NCBI GenBank assembly: GCA_013334655.1
Contig: JAAXXD010000003.1
Location: 1 to 63,780 of the forward strand
Source: Chlorobaculum sp.
GTDB lineage: Bacteria > Bacteroidota > Chlorobiia > Chlorobiales > Chlorobiaceae
DNA length: 63,780 nucleotides
Reading direction: 5' to 3'
The position numbers were made by a program, and so were the translations under genes. Under the pieces are notes generated by a model, which searched no databases, was not told where the DNA came from, and worked only from the letters and a program-made list of their open reading frames with translations. Shown here one piece after another: positions 35,106 to 43,527 of the stretch (its first letter is position 1; each line of letters starts with the position of its first letter).

Positions 35106-36869
35106 TCAATCGCTCGTCCGCGCCGAGGCGGTCATGCGGCTTTCGTAGCTGGCGCGATACAGTTGCAATCCCTGAAAAATGGAGTAGGCGATGCTGGTCT
35201 GATCCTTGCGGTCACGCAAAATCGACTCCTCGACGGGGTTGGAGAGATAGCCGGTTTCAACGAGGATACTTGGCATCGAGGGGGTCCAGAGCACCATGAA
35301 TCCCGCCTGCCGCACGCCGAGGCCGTTATTGCTGCCACTTCGGCCCAACCCCCGGAGCACATCCTGCGCCATCTCGGTCGATTGCGTGGCGAACGCGCTC
35401 TGCGCCATGCTGCTCATGATGAGGTACTCGTCCGAAAAGCCTTTGTAACTCTCCGCGGCGTTCTCCTCTTCGGTGATGACAGAGTTTTCGAACATAGCCA
35501 CCTTGAGCGAGGCATCGGTTTTGTGGGGGCCGAGAATGTACACCTCCGGCCCGCGCACACGGCTGTTCCCGGCGGTGGAGTTGCAGTGAATGCTGACGAA
35601 AAGTTTGCCTCCGTAACGGTTGGCGATCTGGCCGCGCTCCTTCAGCGGAATGAAAGTGTCATCCTTCCGGGTATAGATCACCCGGACGTCGGGCCACCGT
35701 TGCCGGATGAACATGCCGAGATCCTGGGCGACGTTCAGCACCACATCCTTTTCGCGAGTGCCCCGCGTGCCGATTGCGCCGGGGTCTTTGCCTCCATGCC
35801 CAGCGTCGATGACCACGGCGTCGAGCTTCCACTTGTCCACGTCGCGGCTCAGGCGCTCCTGGATGCGGCGCTCCTTTTCCGACAGATGGATCGCCTCGAC
35901 ATCGACGTCATTCATGATTGAAATGACGTAATCGTTTTTCAATGGATCGTATCTGAAGGATGACGACTTGATCCTGTACGCCGGGGCGTTGAGCGCGATG
36001 GTGAACTGCATGGCTCCGCCGTCGAGCAGCGACGGGGTGATCGACCTGACCACGCCCCCCTCAAAGTTTTTCGTCAGACGGGCTGGATTTCCGGTGGCAT
36101 TCTCGATGGTCAGATAGAGGTTGCCGCTGCCGTCGGGCCTGAGAAACGATGCGCGCCTCATACCGCCGGTAGCTGCAAACCGCATGACGATGCCGTTCGC
36201 TCGGGTTTCGACCTGAATGTCGTCAATCACGGTCTTGCCGCTGACCGGCTGCGCGGAGGTACTGTCGCCCGCCGATGAACCGGAGGATTGTGACGGTTTC
36301 GGTTGCACTGCATCTGGAGGTGTATCGCTGTCGAGCTTTCCGACCGCTTGCAACGAAGCGTCCGGCGCACGGTTGCCGAGCGATGCGTCGATGCGGCTCT
36401 CCGTCGCGTCGTATCGAACCGGACGGCCCAGCCAGAGCGTGAGCATCCGGCACGCCTGCTCGACCGGCATAGAGAGCCGGTTTTGCAGAATCACGGGAGC
36501 TGCGGCGAGCTGCACCACCCGCTTCGGAGTGTCACCCGCAGCGGAGCCGATCACCGCGAAATCGCTGCCTGCATCGAGAATGCAGCTCGTCACCGAGGAG
36601 CCGAACGCCTCGTCGATCTGCATCCGCCTGCCATCGAAAACACTCCCGAGCCGTAACGCGCGGGCTAAAGAGGCGAGATCGACCAGAAAGCCGCTGGCCG
36701 ACGGCGCACCCTGCACCTTGATGGTATACTCCTGTCCGCCTCCACTGCCGACCCGCAGGAAAATCGCATCCTTTCCTGCGCTCTCAGCCAGAGCGGCGGA
36801 AGAAAAAAGCAGGAGAAATAACGCGAGGCCCAGCGGGCGGAAAAACTGTCGGGAGAAAAACTCTTTCAT
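35106..36869 (-). CDS. N-acetylmuramoyl-L-alanine amidase with AMIN domain
   Basis: About 587 residues from MKEFFSRQ. A signal peptide (LGLALFLLLFSSAALAES) is followed by a copper-amine-oxidase-N-like region, an AMIN domain (IDDIQVETRANGIVMRF to about VISIMND) and Amidase_3: VVIDAGHGGKDPGAIG, with zinc ligands His and Glu (TRGTREKDVVLNVA), FVSIHCNS and the catalytic Glu in ILVETGYLSNP. It cleaves peptidoglycan cross-links during cell separation. It stands alone and is divergent from topA. Confidence 0.92.
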   Translation of the reverse strand: MKEFFSRQFFRPLGLALFLLLFSSAALAESAGKDAIFLRVGSGGGQEYTIKVQGAPSASGFLVDLASLARALRLGSVFDGRRMQIDEAFGSSVTSCILDAGSDFAVIGSAAGDTPKRVVQLAAAPVILQNRLSMPVEQACRMLTLWLGRPVRYDATESRIDASLGNRAPDASLQAVGKLDSDTPPDAVQPKPSQSSGSSAGDSTSAQPVSGKTVIDDIQVETRANGIVMRFAATGGMRRASFLRPDGSGNLYLTIENATGNPARLTKNFEGGVVRSITPSLLDGGAMQFTIALNAPAYRIKSSSFRYDPLKNDYVISIMNDVDVEAIHLSEKERRIQERLSRDVDKWKLDAVVIDAGHGGKDPGAIGTRGTREKDVVLNVAQDLGMFIRQRWPDVRVIYTRKDDTFIPLKERGQIANRYGGKLFVSIHCNSTAGNSRVRGPEVYILGPHKTDASLKVAMFENSVITEEENAAESYKGFSDEYLIMSSMAQSAFATQSTEMAQDVLRGLGRSGSNNGLGVRQAGFMVLWTPSMPSILVETGYLSNPVEESILRDRKDQTSIAYSIFQGLQLYRASYESRMTASARTSD

Positions 36870-37193
36870 GGTTCGCAATTGAATGTCGTCGCTATGCATT
36901 GGGTCAGCCTTGAACGGCAGCATTACAGTCTGGGCCGGTATCTCCGGTAATATCCATTGCCACCGCATCTCGTCTATTGGGGTAATAATAAGCAATTAAT
37001 CCCTCAGCGTCCAGCACTGAGGCTATGCAGTTTCCGTAAATCAGCGATCTCGAACCTCGTGAGTGTGGAACGGACGGAATTTGTTTTTTGGCGGGTAACG
37101 CCTATCTTTTCAAACATTATTTGCACGGGTATCTTTTTTCCACTTGCGGAAACAGGCCGCCCGCAATCCCAAAGCAACCGGGATCAAAACCCA
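36870..37193. other. Divergent region between the amidase gene and topA
   Basis: About 324 bp. A possible plus-strand promoter for topA is TTGTTT (37081-37086) and TATCTT (37103-37108) with 16-nt spacing, about 85 nt before the topA ATG. A small inverted repeat CCTCAG/CTGAGG lies near 37002-37025. Nothing else is recognised. Confidence 0.4.
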
Positions 37194-39593
37194 ATGGCTT
37201 CAAAAAGCTTCACCCCTTCGGCCAAAAACAGGACGCTCATCGTCGTCGAGTCACCCTCCAAGGCGAAAACGATCAACAAGTACTTGGGCGACAACTACAC
37301 GGTCTACGCTTCGGTCGGCCATATCAAGGATCTGCCGAAGAAGGAGATCGGCATCGACTTCGACAACCACTACGAACCGCGTTACGAAGTGATCGCGGGC
37401 AAGGAGAAGGTGGTAAAGCAGCTCAAGAAGCTTGCCGGGGAGGCCGACCGCGTGCTGATCGCCACTGACCCTGACCGCGAGGGCGAGGCAATTGCCTGGC
37501 ATATATCGAATGAAATCGATTTTGCCAAGAAGCCGGTCTTCCGCGTGCTCTTCAACGAAATCACCAGGAACGCCATCATCGAGGCGATCGGCCAGCCGCA
37601 GCAGATCGACTACCGCCTCGTCCGCTCGCAGCAGACCCGGCAGGGACTCGACAAGATCGTTGGCTACAAGATCAGCCCGTTCCTGTGGAACGTCGTCTAT
37701 CGCGGCCTCTCCGCCGGAAGGGTGCAGTCCGTGGCGCTCCGGCTGATTTGCGAACGCGAGACGGAGATCGAGGCCTTCACACCGCAGGAGTACTGGACGA
37801 TCTACGGCGATTTCATCACCGAGAGCGGCGAGACCTTCCGCACCAAGCTGGTCAAGGTGAAGGGCGAGAAGCCCGACATCACCTCCGGCGAACAGGCGGA
37901 AGCGATTGCAACGGCGATTCAGGGACGCCTCTTCGCCATCGGCGAGATTGCGCCGAAGGTGATCCAGCGCAAGCAGCCGCTCCCCTTCACCACCTCGCTC
38001 TTGCAGCAGGCGGCGTCGAACCAGCTCGGCTTCGGCTCGCAGAAGACGATGCGCACCGCGCAGCAGCTCTACGAAGGCATCGAACTCGGCTCCGAAGGCG
38101 CGACCGGTCTCATCACCTACATGCGAACCGACTCCACCCGCATCAGCGGCGAGGCGGTCGCCCAGGCGCACGACTACATCACGCAGCAGTTCGGCCCGGA
38201 TTACAAAGGCTTCGGCGGGCAGGGCAAGGCGGGCAAGAACGCCCAGGACGCGCACGAAGCGATCCGCCCGACCTCGGTGGAGCGCACACCCGAATCGCTC
38301 CGCCGCCACCTGACGCCCGACCAGTTCCGACTCTACGAGCTGATCTGGAAGCGCTTTGTCGCCTCGATGATGGCTCCGGCCAAGATCGAGCAGACTCGGG
38401 TTGACGTGGAGGATCAGAAAAAGGAGTTCGTCTTCCGCGCCACCGGCAACAAGGTGCTCTTCCCCGGCTTCTTCCGGGTCTACGACGACCAGCAGGAGCT
38501 TGACTACGAAGCGCAGAAGTCCACCCGCGACGAGGTCGAAAAGGAGCAGATCGTCAAACTGCCGGAGCGTCTCGCCGTCGATGACAAGCTGAAGATGTCC
38601 GAACTCGACCGCAAGCAGAGCTTCACCCGTCCGCCCGCCCGCTTCACCGAAGCGAGCCTCGTTAAGGATCTCGACAACTACGGCATCGGTCGTCCATCGA
38701 CCTACGCATCGATCTTCTCGACGCTTCAGGAGCGGCGCTACGTGGAGCTTCAGAAGAAAAAGATCATTCCGACCGAACTCGGACGCGACGTATCGGCAAT
38801 CCTCGTGGCCAACTTCCCCGACCTCTTCAACGTCCGCTTCACGGCGGAGATGGAGGACGAACTCGACAAGGTCGCCTCGGGGGACGACGAGTACGAAAAG
38901 GTGCTCGACGCTTTCTACCGCCCGCTCGAATCGGTGCTGAGCCACCGCAAGAGCGACCCGCTCATTCCGCAGAACCGCGATGCGGTCGTCTGCGAAAAGT
39001 GCGGCAAAGGGCACATGATCGTCAAGTGGACAGCAAGCGGCAAATTCCTCGGCTGCTCGGACTACCCGAAGTGCAAGAACATCAAAGCGATCACCACCAA
39101 CAAGGTCAAGCCGAAGGAGACCGGCGTGCGCTGCCCTGTCTGCGGCGAAGGGCACATGCTCCTGCGCAACGGACGGCTCGGCCCGTTCCTTGCCTGCTCA
39201 AACTATCCGAAGTGCAACACCCTGCTCAATCTCAGCAAGCTGCGGCACATCGAGCCGATCAAGACCCCGCCGATCACCACCGATCTCGCCTGCGCCAAAT
39301 GCGGCGCGCCGATGTATCTCCGAACCGGCAAGCGCGGCCTGTGGCTCGGGTGCTCGAAATTCCCGAAGTGCCGGGGACGCCTCTCCTGGAACACGCTCGA
39401 CGAAGCGACGCAGGCCCGCTGGGAGAAGATCATGAACGACCACATGGCCGCCCACCCGGCCGTGACCATCACGATGCTCGACGGCAAACCCGCGCCGATG
39501 AACCTCCCCATCGAAGACATCATCCTCCGCGCCGAAGACGCCGGCCTCATCACCGCCCAGAGCGAACAGCAGGAGAGTGAAGCCACAGCGTGA
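37194..39593 (+). CDS. topA: DNA topoisomerase I
   Basis: About 799 residues. The TOPRIM domain starts TLIVVESPSKAKTINKYLG with DPDREGEAIAWH; the active-site Tyr is in GLITYMRTDSTRIS; RPSTYASIFSTLQERRYV follows. The C-terminus carries three topo-type C4 zinc ribbons, each with CxxC...C(S)xxPKC: CEKCGKGH/CSDYPKC, CPVCGEGH/CSNYPKC and CAKCGAPM/CSKFPKC. It relaxes negative supercoils. The start at MASKSFTPSAK is chosen by homology. The stop lies within a hairpin. Confidence 0.96.
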   Translation: MASKSFTPSAKNRTLIVVESPSKAKTINKYLGDNYTVYASVGHIKDLPKKEIGIDFDNHYEPRYEVIAGKEKVVKQLKKLAGEADRVLIATDPDREGEAIAWHISNEIDFAKKPVFRVLFNEITRNAIIEAIGQPQQIDYRLVRSQQTRQGLDKIVGYKISPFLWNVVYRGLSAGRVQSVALRLICERETEIEAFTPQEYWTIYGDFITESGETFRTKLVKVKGEKPDITSGEQAEAIATAIQGRLFAIGEIAPKVIQRKQPLPFTTSLLQQAASNQLGFGSQKTMRTAQQLYEGIELGSEGATGLITYMRTDSTRISGEAVAQAHDYITQQFGPDYKGFGGQGKAGKNAQDAHEAIRPTSVERTPESLRRHLTPDQFRLYELIWKRFVASMMAPAKIEQTRVDVEDQKKEFVFRATGNKVLFPGFFRVYDDQQELDYEAQKSTRDEVEKEQIVKLPERLAVDDKLKMSELDRKQSFTRPPARFTEASLVKDLDNYGIGRPSTYASIFSTLQERRYVELQKKKIIPTELGRDVSAILVANFPDLFNVRFTAEMEDELDKVASGDDEYEKVLDAFYRPLESVLSHRKSDPLIPQNRDAVVCEKCGKGHMIVKWTASGKFLGCSDYPKCKNIKAITTNKVKPKETGVRCPVCGEGHMLLRNGRLGPFLACSNYPKCNTLLNLSKLRHIEPIKTPPITTDLACAKCGAPMYLRTGKRGLWLGCSKFPKCRGRLSWNTLDEATQARWEKIMNDHMAAHPAVTITMLDGKPAPMNLPIEDIILRAEDAGLITAQSEQQESEATA

Positions 39594-39601
39594 AGCTGTG
39601 G
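39583..39601 (+). terminator. Hairpin spanning the topA stop codon
   Basis: CCACAGC (39583-39589), loop GTGAA, GCTGTGG (39595-39601): a 7-bp perfect stem that includes the TGA stop. There is no T-run. It could terminate or protect the topA message, and it abuts the nonamer array of the following cassette. Confidence 0.4.
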
Positions 39602-39612
39602 GGTGGGGTGGT

Positions 39613-39655
39613 AAAGACCAAAAGGACTGAAGGGACTGAAAGGACAAGAAAAAGG
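39613..39655 (+). repeat. Left AAAGGAC-type nonamer array of the four-helix-bundle cassette
   Basis: Consecutive 9-mers AAAGGACTG (39621-39629), AAGGGACTG (39630-39638) and AAAGGACAA (39639-39647), preceded by a partial AAAGACCA and followed by an A/G-rich AAAAAGGAG. It is an inverted counterpart of the array at 40262-40298. Confidence 0.8.
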
Positions 39656-39671
39656 AGTATGACACCGAGGA

Positions 39672-40241
39672 CTACTTCTCTTTGGCGCTTCTTCTCTGAA
39701 GCCGGGCTTTGGTCATGCGCTCGCGGATGCCGCCTTGTTCGAGGAAATCACTCTCGATACTTTGAAGCTGTCGATCGAGCAAATAACAGCACACTTTGAC
39801 AAGTCCAATGATGACATTCGCGCCGATTTCAGGATTTTCGTGCTCAATCCCTTTCCGGAACGTCTCGTAATCCGCATCGGGCTGCTGGTTGAGCTCCCTC
39901 AGCCGCAATGCATAAGGATGCCGCGCATCCCACTCCGGCAATCCATTGACGCGAAGAAAATCCCGATAATCGGCAAGCAGCTCTTCGAGACTCGCCCTGG
40001 CAACGTTGGTCAGTTTCAGCTCGGTCTCCTTTGATGTTCCCGAAGCCATGCTTCCCTCGATGATATTCTGCTTTCCGGAACGAGCGGCCTGAACCATCTG
40101 ATCGACGGTTCTGTCACGGCTGCTATAAAATCGCCGCGTAAAAAAGACGGTTGCATCGTAAACAATCTCTGACTTTTGATAAGAGAGCAGCTTGCGATAT
40201 CCGCCATGCGGAGGAATAATCCTGTCATCCGGCATAGTCAT
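39672..40241 (-). CDS. Four-helix-bundle (23S rRNA IVS-protein/Avd-like) suffix-domain protein
   Basis: 189 residues. IIPPHGGYRKLLSYQKSEIV, DQMVQAARSGKQNIIEGSMA, TSKETELKLTNVARASLEEL and LLADYRDFLRVNGLPEWD follow the conserved pattern of S23/IVS-type four-helix-bundle proteins with the suffix domain. Relatives include the intervening-sequence proteins of 23S rRNA and Avd of diversity-generating retroelements. The function is unknown. An ATG two codons in (MPDDRI) is an alternative start. The gene is the only one between two inverted nonamer arrays. Confidence 0.8.
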   Translation of the reverse strand: MTMPDDRIIPPHGGYRKLLSYQKSEIVYDATVFFTRRFYSSRDRTVDQMVQAARSGKQNIIEGSMASGTSKETELKLTNVARASLEELLADYRDFLRVNGLPEWDARHPYALRLRELNQQPDADYETFRKGIEHENPEIGANVIIGLVKVCCYLLDRQLQSIESDFLEQGGIRERMTKARLQRRSAKEK

Positions 40242-40250
40242 AAATTGTGG

Positions 40251-41006
40251 TTATCTATTTTCCGTCCCTTTCGTCCTTTTTGTCCTTTGCGTCTTTTTCC
40301 GCCCGGCAGGTCTCGGTTCATAAAGATACGGACACTCCTCTTTGAGAAGTTTATAGAGATGTTGAACATCAGCGCCAGGTTCATGAAAAAGCTTCTTGAA
40401 AGCCAGTCCCCTGCACAAACATTTCTTTAAATCATGCACATCCCCTGCTCCCGTCAAAATCATCTCCCCTCTGATCTCGCCAAATCGCGCCTCATAAAAC
40501 AGGTTACTGATTTCCTCCAATGCTGTTAAGGCAAGCTCGTCGTCACCCTCAGGAAATTCTCCGATAACCTCATTTGCCAAAAAAACCTCCTTGTCATAAT
40601 GCGCTGAATATTTCTTTCTTGCCGTATAAATCGCGCCATTTTTCCTGTCACGAAATGAAGGTGGTATGCGAGCCAACGCTCCATTGACTGACTCTTTCAA
40701 CTGCTCACTCCAACCAAATTTCGCATCGTTCAGAATATTCTCGACACTGAAATTTTCGACACCGCACGATTTTGGTGGCCCCAGCAATTTTGAAAATTCG
40801 AGACACAGATAATTGACTAAAACATCTCGTATCAATACAAAAAATCGCCCTGCTGCCTTTTGCAAAAGAATACGATCTTCCTCGGCATCAACGAGCTGCT
40901 TGAGCGTGTAATGATATATTTTCAAATCATGCACGGCATTGGAAAACCGTTTCACGATTTCGTTGAGACGTGCCGCCTTCTCGTCTGAGTTTGGATTTGA
41001 AATCAT
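40251..41006 (-). CDS. HEPN-like (AbiU2-type) protein
   Basis: 251 residues, alpha-helical. A long helix pair (LNEIVKRFSNAVHDLKIYHY, FFVLIRDVLVNYLCLEFSKL) is followed by RKKYSAH, an R-x5-H motif in the position typical of HEPN ribonucleases, with an AbiU2-like overall pattern. It could be an abortive-infection or other defence RNase, but the assignment rests on pattern only. An AAAGGGA ribosome site precedes the ATG. The last 16 codons (RKKTQRTKRTKGTENR) are encoded by the AAAGGAC array and look added on. Confidence 0.5.
   Translation of the reverse strand: MISNPNSDEKAARLNEIVKRFSNAVHDLKIYHYTLKQLVDAEEDRILLQKAAGRFFVLIRDVLVNYLCLEFSKLLGPPKSCGVENFSVENILNDAKFGWSEQLKESVNGALARIPPSFRDRKNGAIYTARKKYSAHYDKEVFLANEVIGEFPEGDDELALTALEEISNLFYEARFGEIRGEMILTGAGDVHDLKKCLCRGLAFKKLFHEPGADVQHLYKLLKEECPYLYEPRPAGRKKTQRTKRTKGTENR
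40262..40298 (-). repeat. Right AAAGGAC-type nonamer array of the four-helix-bundle cassette
   Basis: On the minus strand, AAAGGACAA (40280-40288), AAAGGACGA (40271-40279) and AAGGGACGG (40262-40270) are contiguous, preceded by AAAAAGACGC. It is the inverted match of 39613-39655, both arrays pointing towards the four-helix-bundle gene. It also encodes the C-terminus of the HEPN-like gene. Confidence 0.8.
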
Positions 41007-41082
41007 ATGATTTTCCCTTTAAAAGGTTGAAAAAAGTTAAAACTAACATCTCGATAAAATCCAACATCATTTATCGAACCGA

Positions 41083-41181
41083 CAATTAAAGGAAAAACAT
41101 TCGGGCGGAATCGGCGTCAAGGGAGCCGATAAGGCCAGTGGCTATCGCGACATTCACTTCATGCTGGGGTTAAATAAATAG
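41083..41181 (+). pseudogene. C-terminal coding fragment of an unknown gene
   Basis: The plus strand reads EKHSGGIGVKGADKASGYRD followed by IHFMLGLNK and a TAG stop. The codon use and the glycine-rich sequence ending in a hydrophobic/aromatic strand look like the end of a real protein, perhaps an outer-membrane one, but there is no start. It probably was left by a deletion in this eroded region. Confidence 0.3.
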
Positions 41182-41192
41182 CCTCACGTCAC

Positions 41193-41510
41193 TCAGTTCA
41201 TTATACGATTTTCCTGCCAGTTCAACAGCATTGCTCTTAGTGATGATCTCTTCCGAGGCTGCCATGTCGAGAAGCTGCCGAAGCCGAGATCAACCATTTT
41301 CCTGACGTCGGCAAAATGGTCATGCTCATGATGGCCAGAAACCTCACAGGCGGTCTTCGCCTTTGTGACGACGTTCAAAAAGTTATCCCATTTGCTGTAA
41401 CCCAGCAGTTGCTGAAGGTCACGCGCAAGCCAGAATTCTACACCGCCTTCAGTTTGCCGCGCATGGGCTTCAAAAGAGGCTGTCAGCGAATGAATCTGTT
41501 CGGTTTTCAT
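41193..41510 (-). pseudogene. Truncated DinD-like (DNA-damage-inducible D) gene
   Basis: 105 residues. The first 75 (GVEFWLARDLQQLLGYSKWD, NVVTKAKTACEVSGHHEHDH, FADVRKMVDLG) match the N-terminal BRO-like domain of DinD, whose intact form is about 270 residues. After MVDLG the sequence diverges and soon stops; in another frame the same strand reads RQLLDMAASEEIITKSNAVE to a stop at 41176. Two gene fragments therefore seem to be joined. Confidence 0.6.
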
Positions 41511-41681
41511 GATTCAAGAATTTAGGGGTTTGATTCTCAACACATGATTATGGTTACTCATACAAGGAGTGCACCCTGAAATTTTCGTCGATGAGGGGTT
41601 GATCAGGGGCAACGTCTGAACGGTGACACACCACGGAAATGATTGGCGCAACGTCACCTGTTCAACGTAAATAATTGACAG

Positions 41682-41975
41682 CTATTGAGCAATGGATTGC
41701 GAATTTTGAAATACTCCGCTCTCGCCATTACATCTGAGAATACGATTTCGATCCCGATTTCGATGCCGCATCACATCCACAGCAGCGCGAGGCGGTAGGT
41801 GATGAATGACGCTATCCACGCCACCGCCACCCGTAGCGCGTTCATACACCTTGTATGGAGTTTTGTATCCCAGCGACTGATGCGGTCGCTCCGTGTTGTA
41901 AAGCTTGAAGTACTCCGCTAAACCTGCATCAATGCAACCACTCATCCATAGCCTTTCAAGTAGAGGTATTCATCT
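41682..41975 (-). pseudogene. IS3-family transposase remnant (C-terminal rve_3 part)
   Basis: YFKLYNTERPHQSLGYKTPY plus KVYERA is the end of the OrfB integrase domain of IS3 elements. Upstream, in another frame, EYLYLKGYG (about 41950-41975) fits the same protein, so at least one frameshift is present. Everything before that is missing. The tail after KVYERATGGG is not family-like and includes a short RHRNRDRNR repeat. The surrounding 500 bp hold no other recognisable gene. Confidence 0.75.
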
Positions 41976-42048
41976 TGAGTTGACCCTGTTTTCGGGCAAA
42001 TTACCACCTTAAACCGCTGTCCAATAAACGGGGGCTTCTTTACAAAGC

Positions 42049-43488
42049 TCACCCCACTCGTTCAAAACAGGCCACCGTCTCGATGTGGTTTGTTTGCGGG
42101 AACATGTCCACCGGTTGGGCGGAACTCATGCGATAGCCTCTGGCGGCGATCTCTTTGCCGTCGCGGGCGAGGTTGGCGGGGTTGCAGCTCACGTAGACGA
42201 TCCGCTCGGGCTGGAGCTTGAGCATGGTGTCGAGCGCTTTCGGGTGCATTCCGGCGCGCGGGGGGTCGGTGACGATGATGCGCGGTCTGGCGTAGGGGGC
42301 GAGCGCCTCCTGCATGGCGTGGAAATCCTTGAGGTCAGCCTGGAAGAAGACCGTGTTCTTGAGGCCGTTCAGCTCGGCGTTCATCGCGGCGTCGCGAACG
42401 GCGCTTTCGACCACCTCGATGCCGATCGCCTGCTTGCAGTGGCGGGCGAGGTAGAGTGTGATGGTGCCGGTGCCACAGTAGAGGTCGTAAACCGTGTCCT
42501 CGGGCGTGATGCCGCCGACGGCGATGATCTGGTCGTAGAGCGTTTCGGCCTGTCGGGTGTTGGTCTGGAAGAAGGAGTTGGCGGAAATCCTGAAGTCGAG
42601 GTCGCCGAGCCGTTCGGTGACGTATCCGTCGCCGCTGATGACGTACTCCTGCTCGCCCGTGGCCACCGTGTTCCGGCGGGTGGTGACGTTGTTGACGATG
42701 GTCATCGCTTGCGTCGGCATGGCCACTTCGAGCCGCTCCTTCAGCGCCTGCATGACTGCCTTTTCGTACCACGAGGTGACGATGTTCACCATGAGCTGGT
42801 CGTGGCGCTCGCTGTAGCGGAGCATCACGTTACGCAAAAATCCCTCGTGCGCCTTGGCGGCGTAGGGCGCGAGGCCGCGTTCGAGAGCAAATTCGCGCAC
42901 CACTTCGAGGACGCGGTTCATGCACTCCTTGGCAAGATAGCAGGTGTCGAGATCGAGCACCTTCTCGAAGTTCCCCGGCGCGTGAAAGCCGAGAGCGAAG
43001 GTTTTCGGTTTGGAGAGTTCCTCCTGCGCCATCTCGGAGGGCAGTAAATAGCGCATGTTCGAGCAGGAGAACTCCACCTTGTTGCGGTAGTGGAACGGCT
43101 CCAGCGCGGCCAGCACCGGCAGGACGTCGGGATTCTCGAAGCCGCCGAGGTGCGCGAGGGAGTCCACCACCTTTTTGTGCTTGAAGCGGAGCTGCGCCTC
43201 GTAGCTGACGTGCATCCACTTGCATCCGCCGCAGACGCCGAAGACCGGGCAGACCGGCTCGACGCGATCCGGCGACGGCGCGAGCACTTCGATGGCGCGG
43301 GCTTCGAGGTAGCGCGACTTCACCTTGTACACCTGCGCCGAAACGCGGTCGCCGGGCGCGAGTACGCCGCTCACCATGACGGCCATCCCCTCGGCGGTTT
43401 TGCCGAAGCACTGGTCTTTCTCGGCATGGTCGATGATGGAGAGTTCGATGATATCGCCTTTTCTGTAGCGGATTTCCTGTTGTTCCAA
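42049..43488 (-). CDS. rlmD: 23S rRNA (uracil-C5)-methyltransferase, RlmD/TrmA family
   Basis: 479 residues. An N-terminal TRAM domain (KGDIIELSIIDHAEKDQC) is followed by the iron-sulfur cysteines CPVFGVCGGCKW, SAM motif VYDLYCGTGTITLYLA, and the catalytic Cys in YVSCNPANLARD. It methylates uracil in 23S rRNA; RlmD, RlmC or the archaeal-type paralogue cannot be separated by eye. It is downstream of a ROK kinase gene, with 39 nt between them. Confidence 0.9.
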   Translation of the reverse strand: MEQQEIRYRKGDIIELSIIDHAEKDQCFGKTAEGMAVMVSGVLAPGDRVSAQVYKVKSRYLEARAIEVLAPSPDRVEPVCPVFGVCGGCKWMHVSYEAQLRFKHKKVVDSLAHLGGFENPDVLPVLAALEPFHYRNKVEFSCSNMRYLLPSEMAQEELSKPKTFALGFHAPGNFEKVLDLDTCYLAKECMNRVLEVVREFALERGLAPYAAKAHEGFLRNVMLRYSERHDQLMVNIVTSWYEKAVMQALKERLEVAMPTQAMTIVNNVTTRRNTVATGEQEYVISGDGYVTERLGDLDFRISANSFFQTNTRQAETLYDQIIAVGGITPEDTVYDLYCGTGTITLYLARHCKQAIGIEVVESAVRDAAMNAELNGLKNTVFFQADLKDFHAMQEALAPYARPRIIVTDPPRAGMHPKALDTMLKLQPERIVYVSCNPANLARDGKEIAARGYRMSSAQPVDMFPQTNHIETVACFERVG

Positions 43489-43527
43489 TGTGCGAGTGTT
43501 TTTCGATCCCTGAGAGAATCGCGTGAA

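Noticed and set aside
41975-42040. TTGACCCTGTTTTCGGGCAA-like stretch as the end of an IS21 or IS3 element
   Set aside because: It resembles IS ends, but no matching inverted copy was found on the other side of the IS3 remnant.
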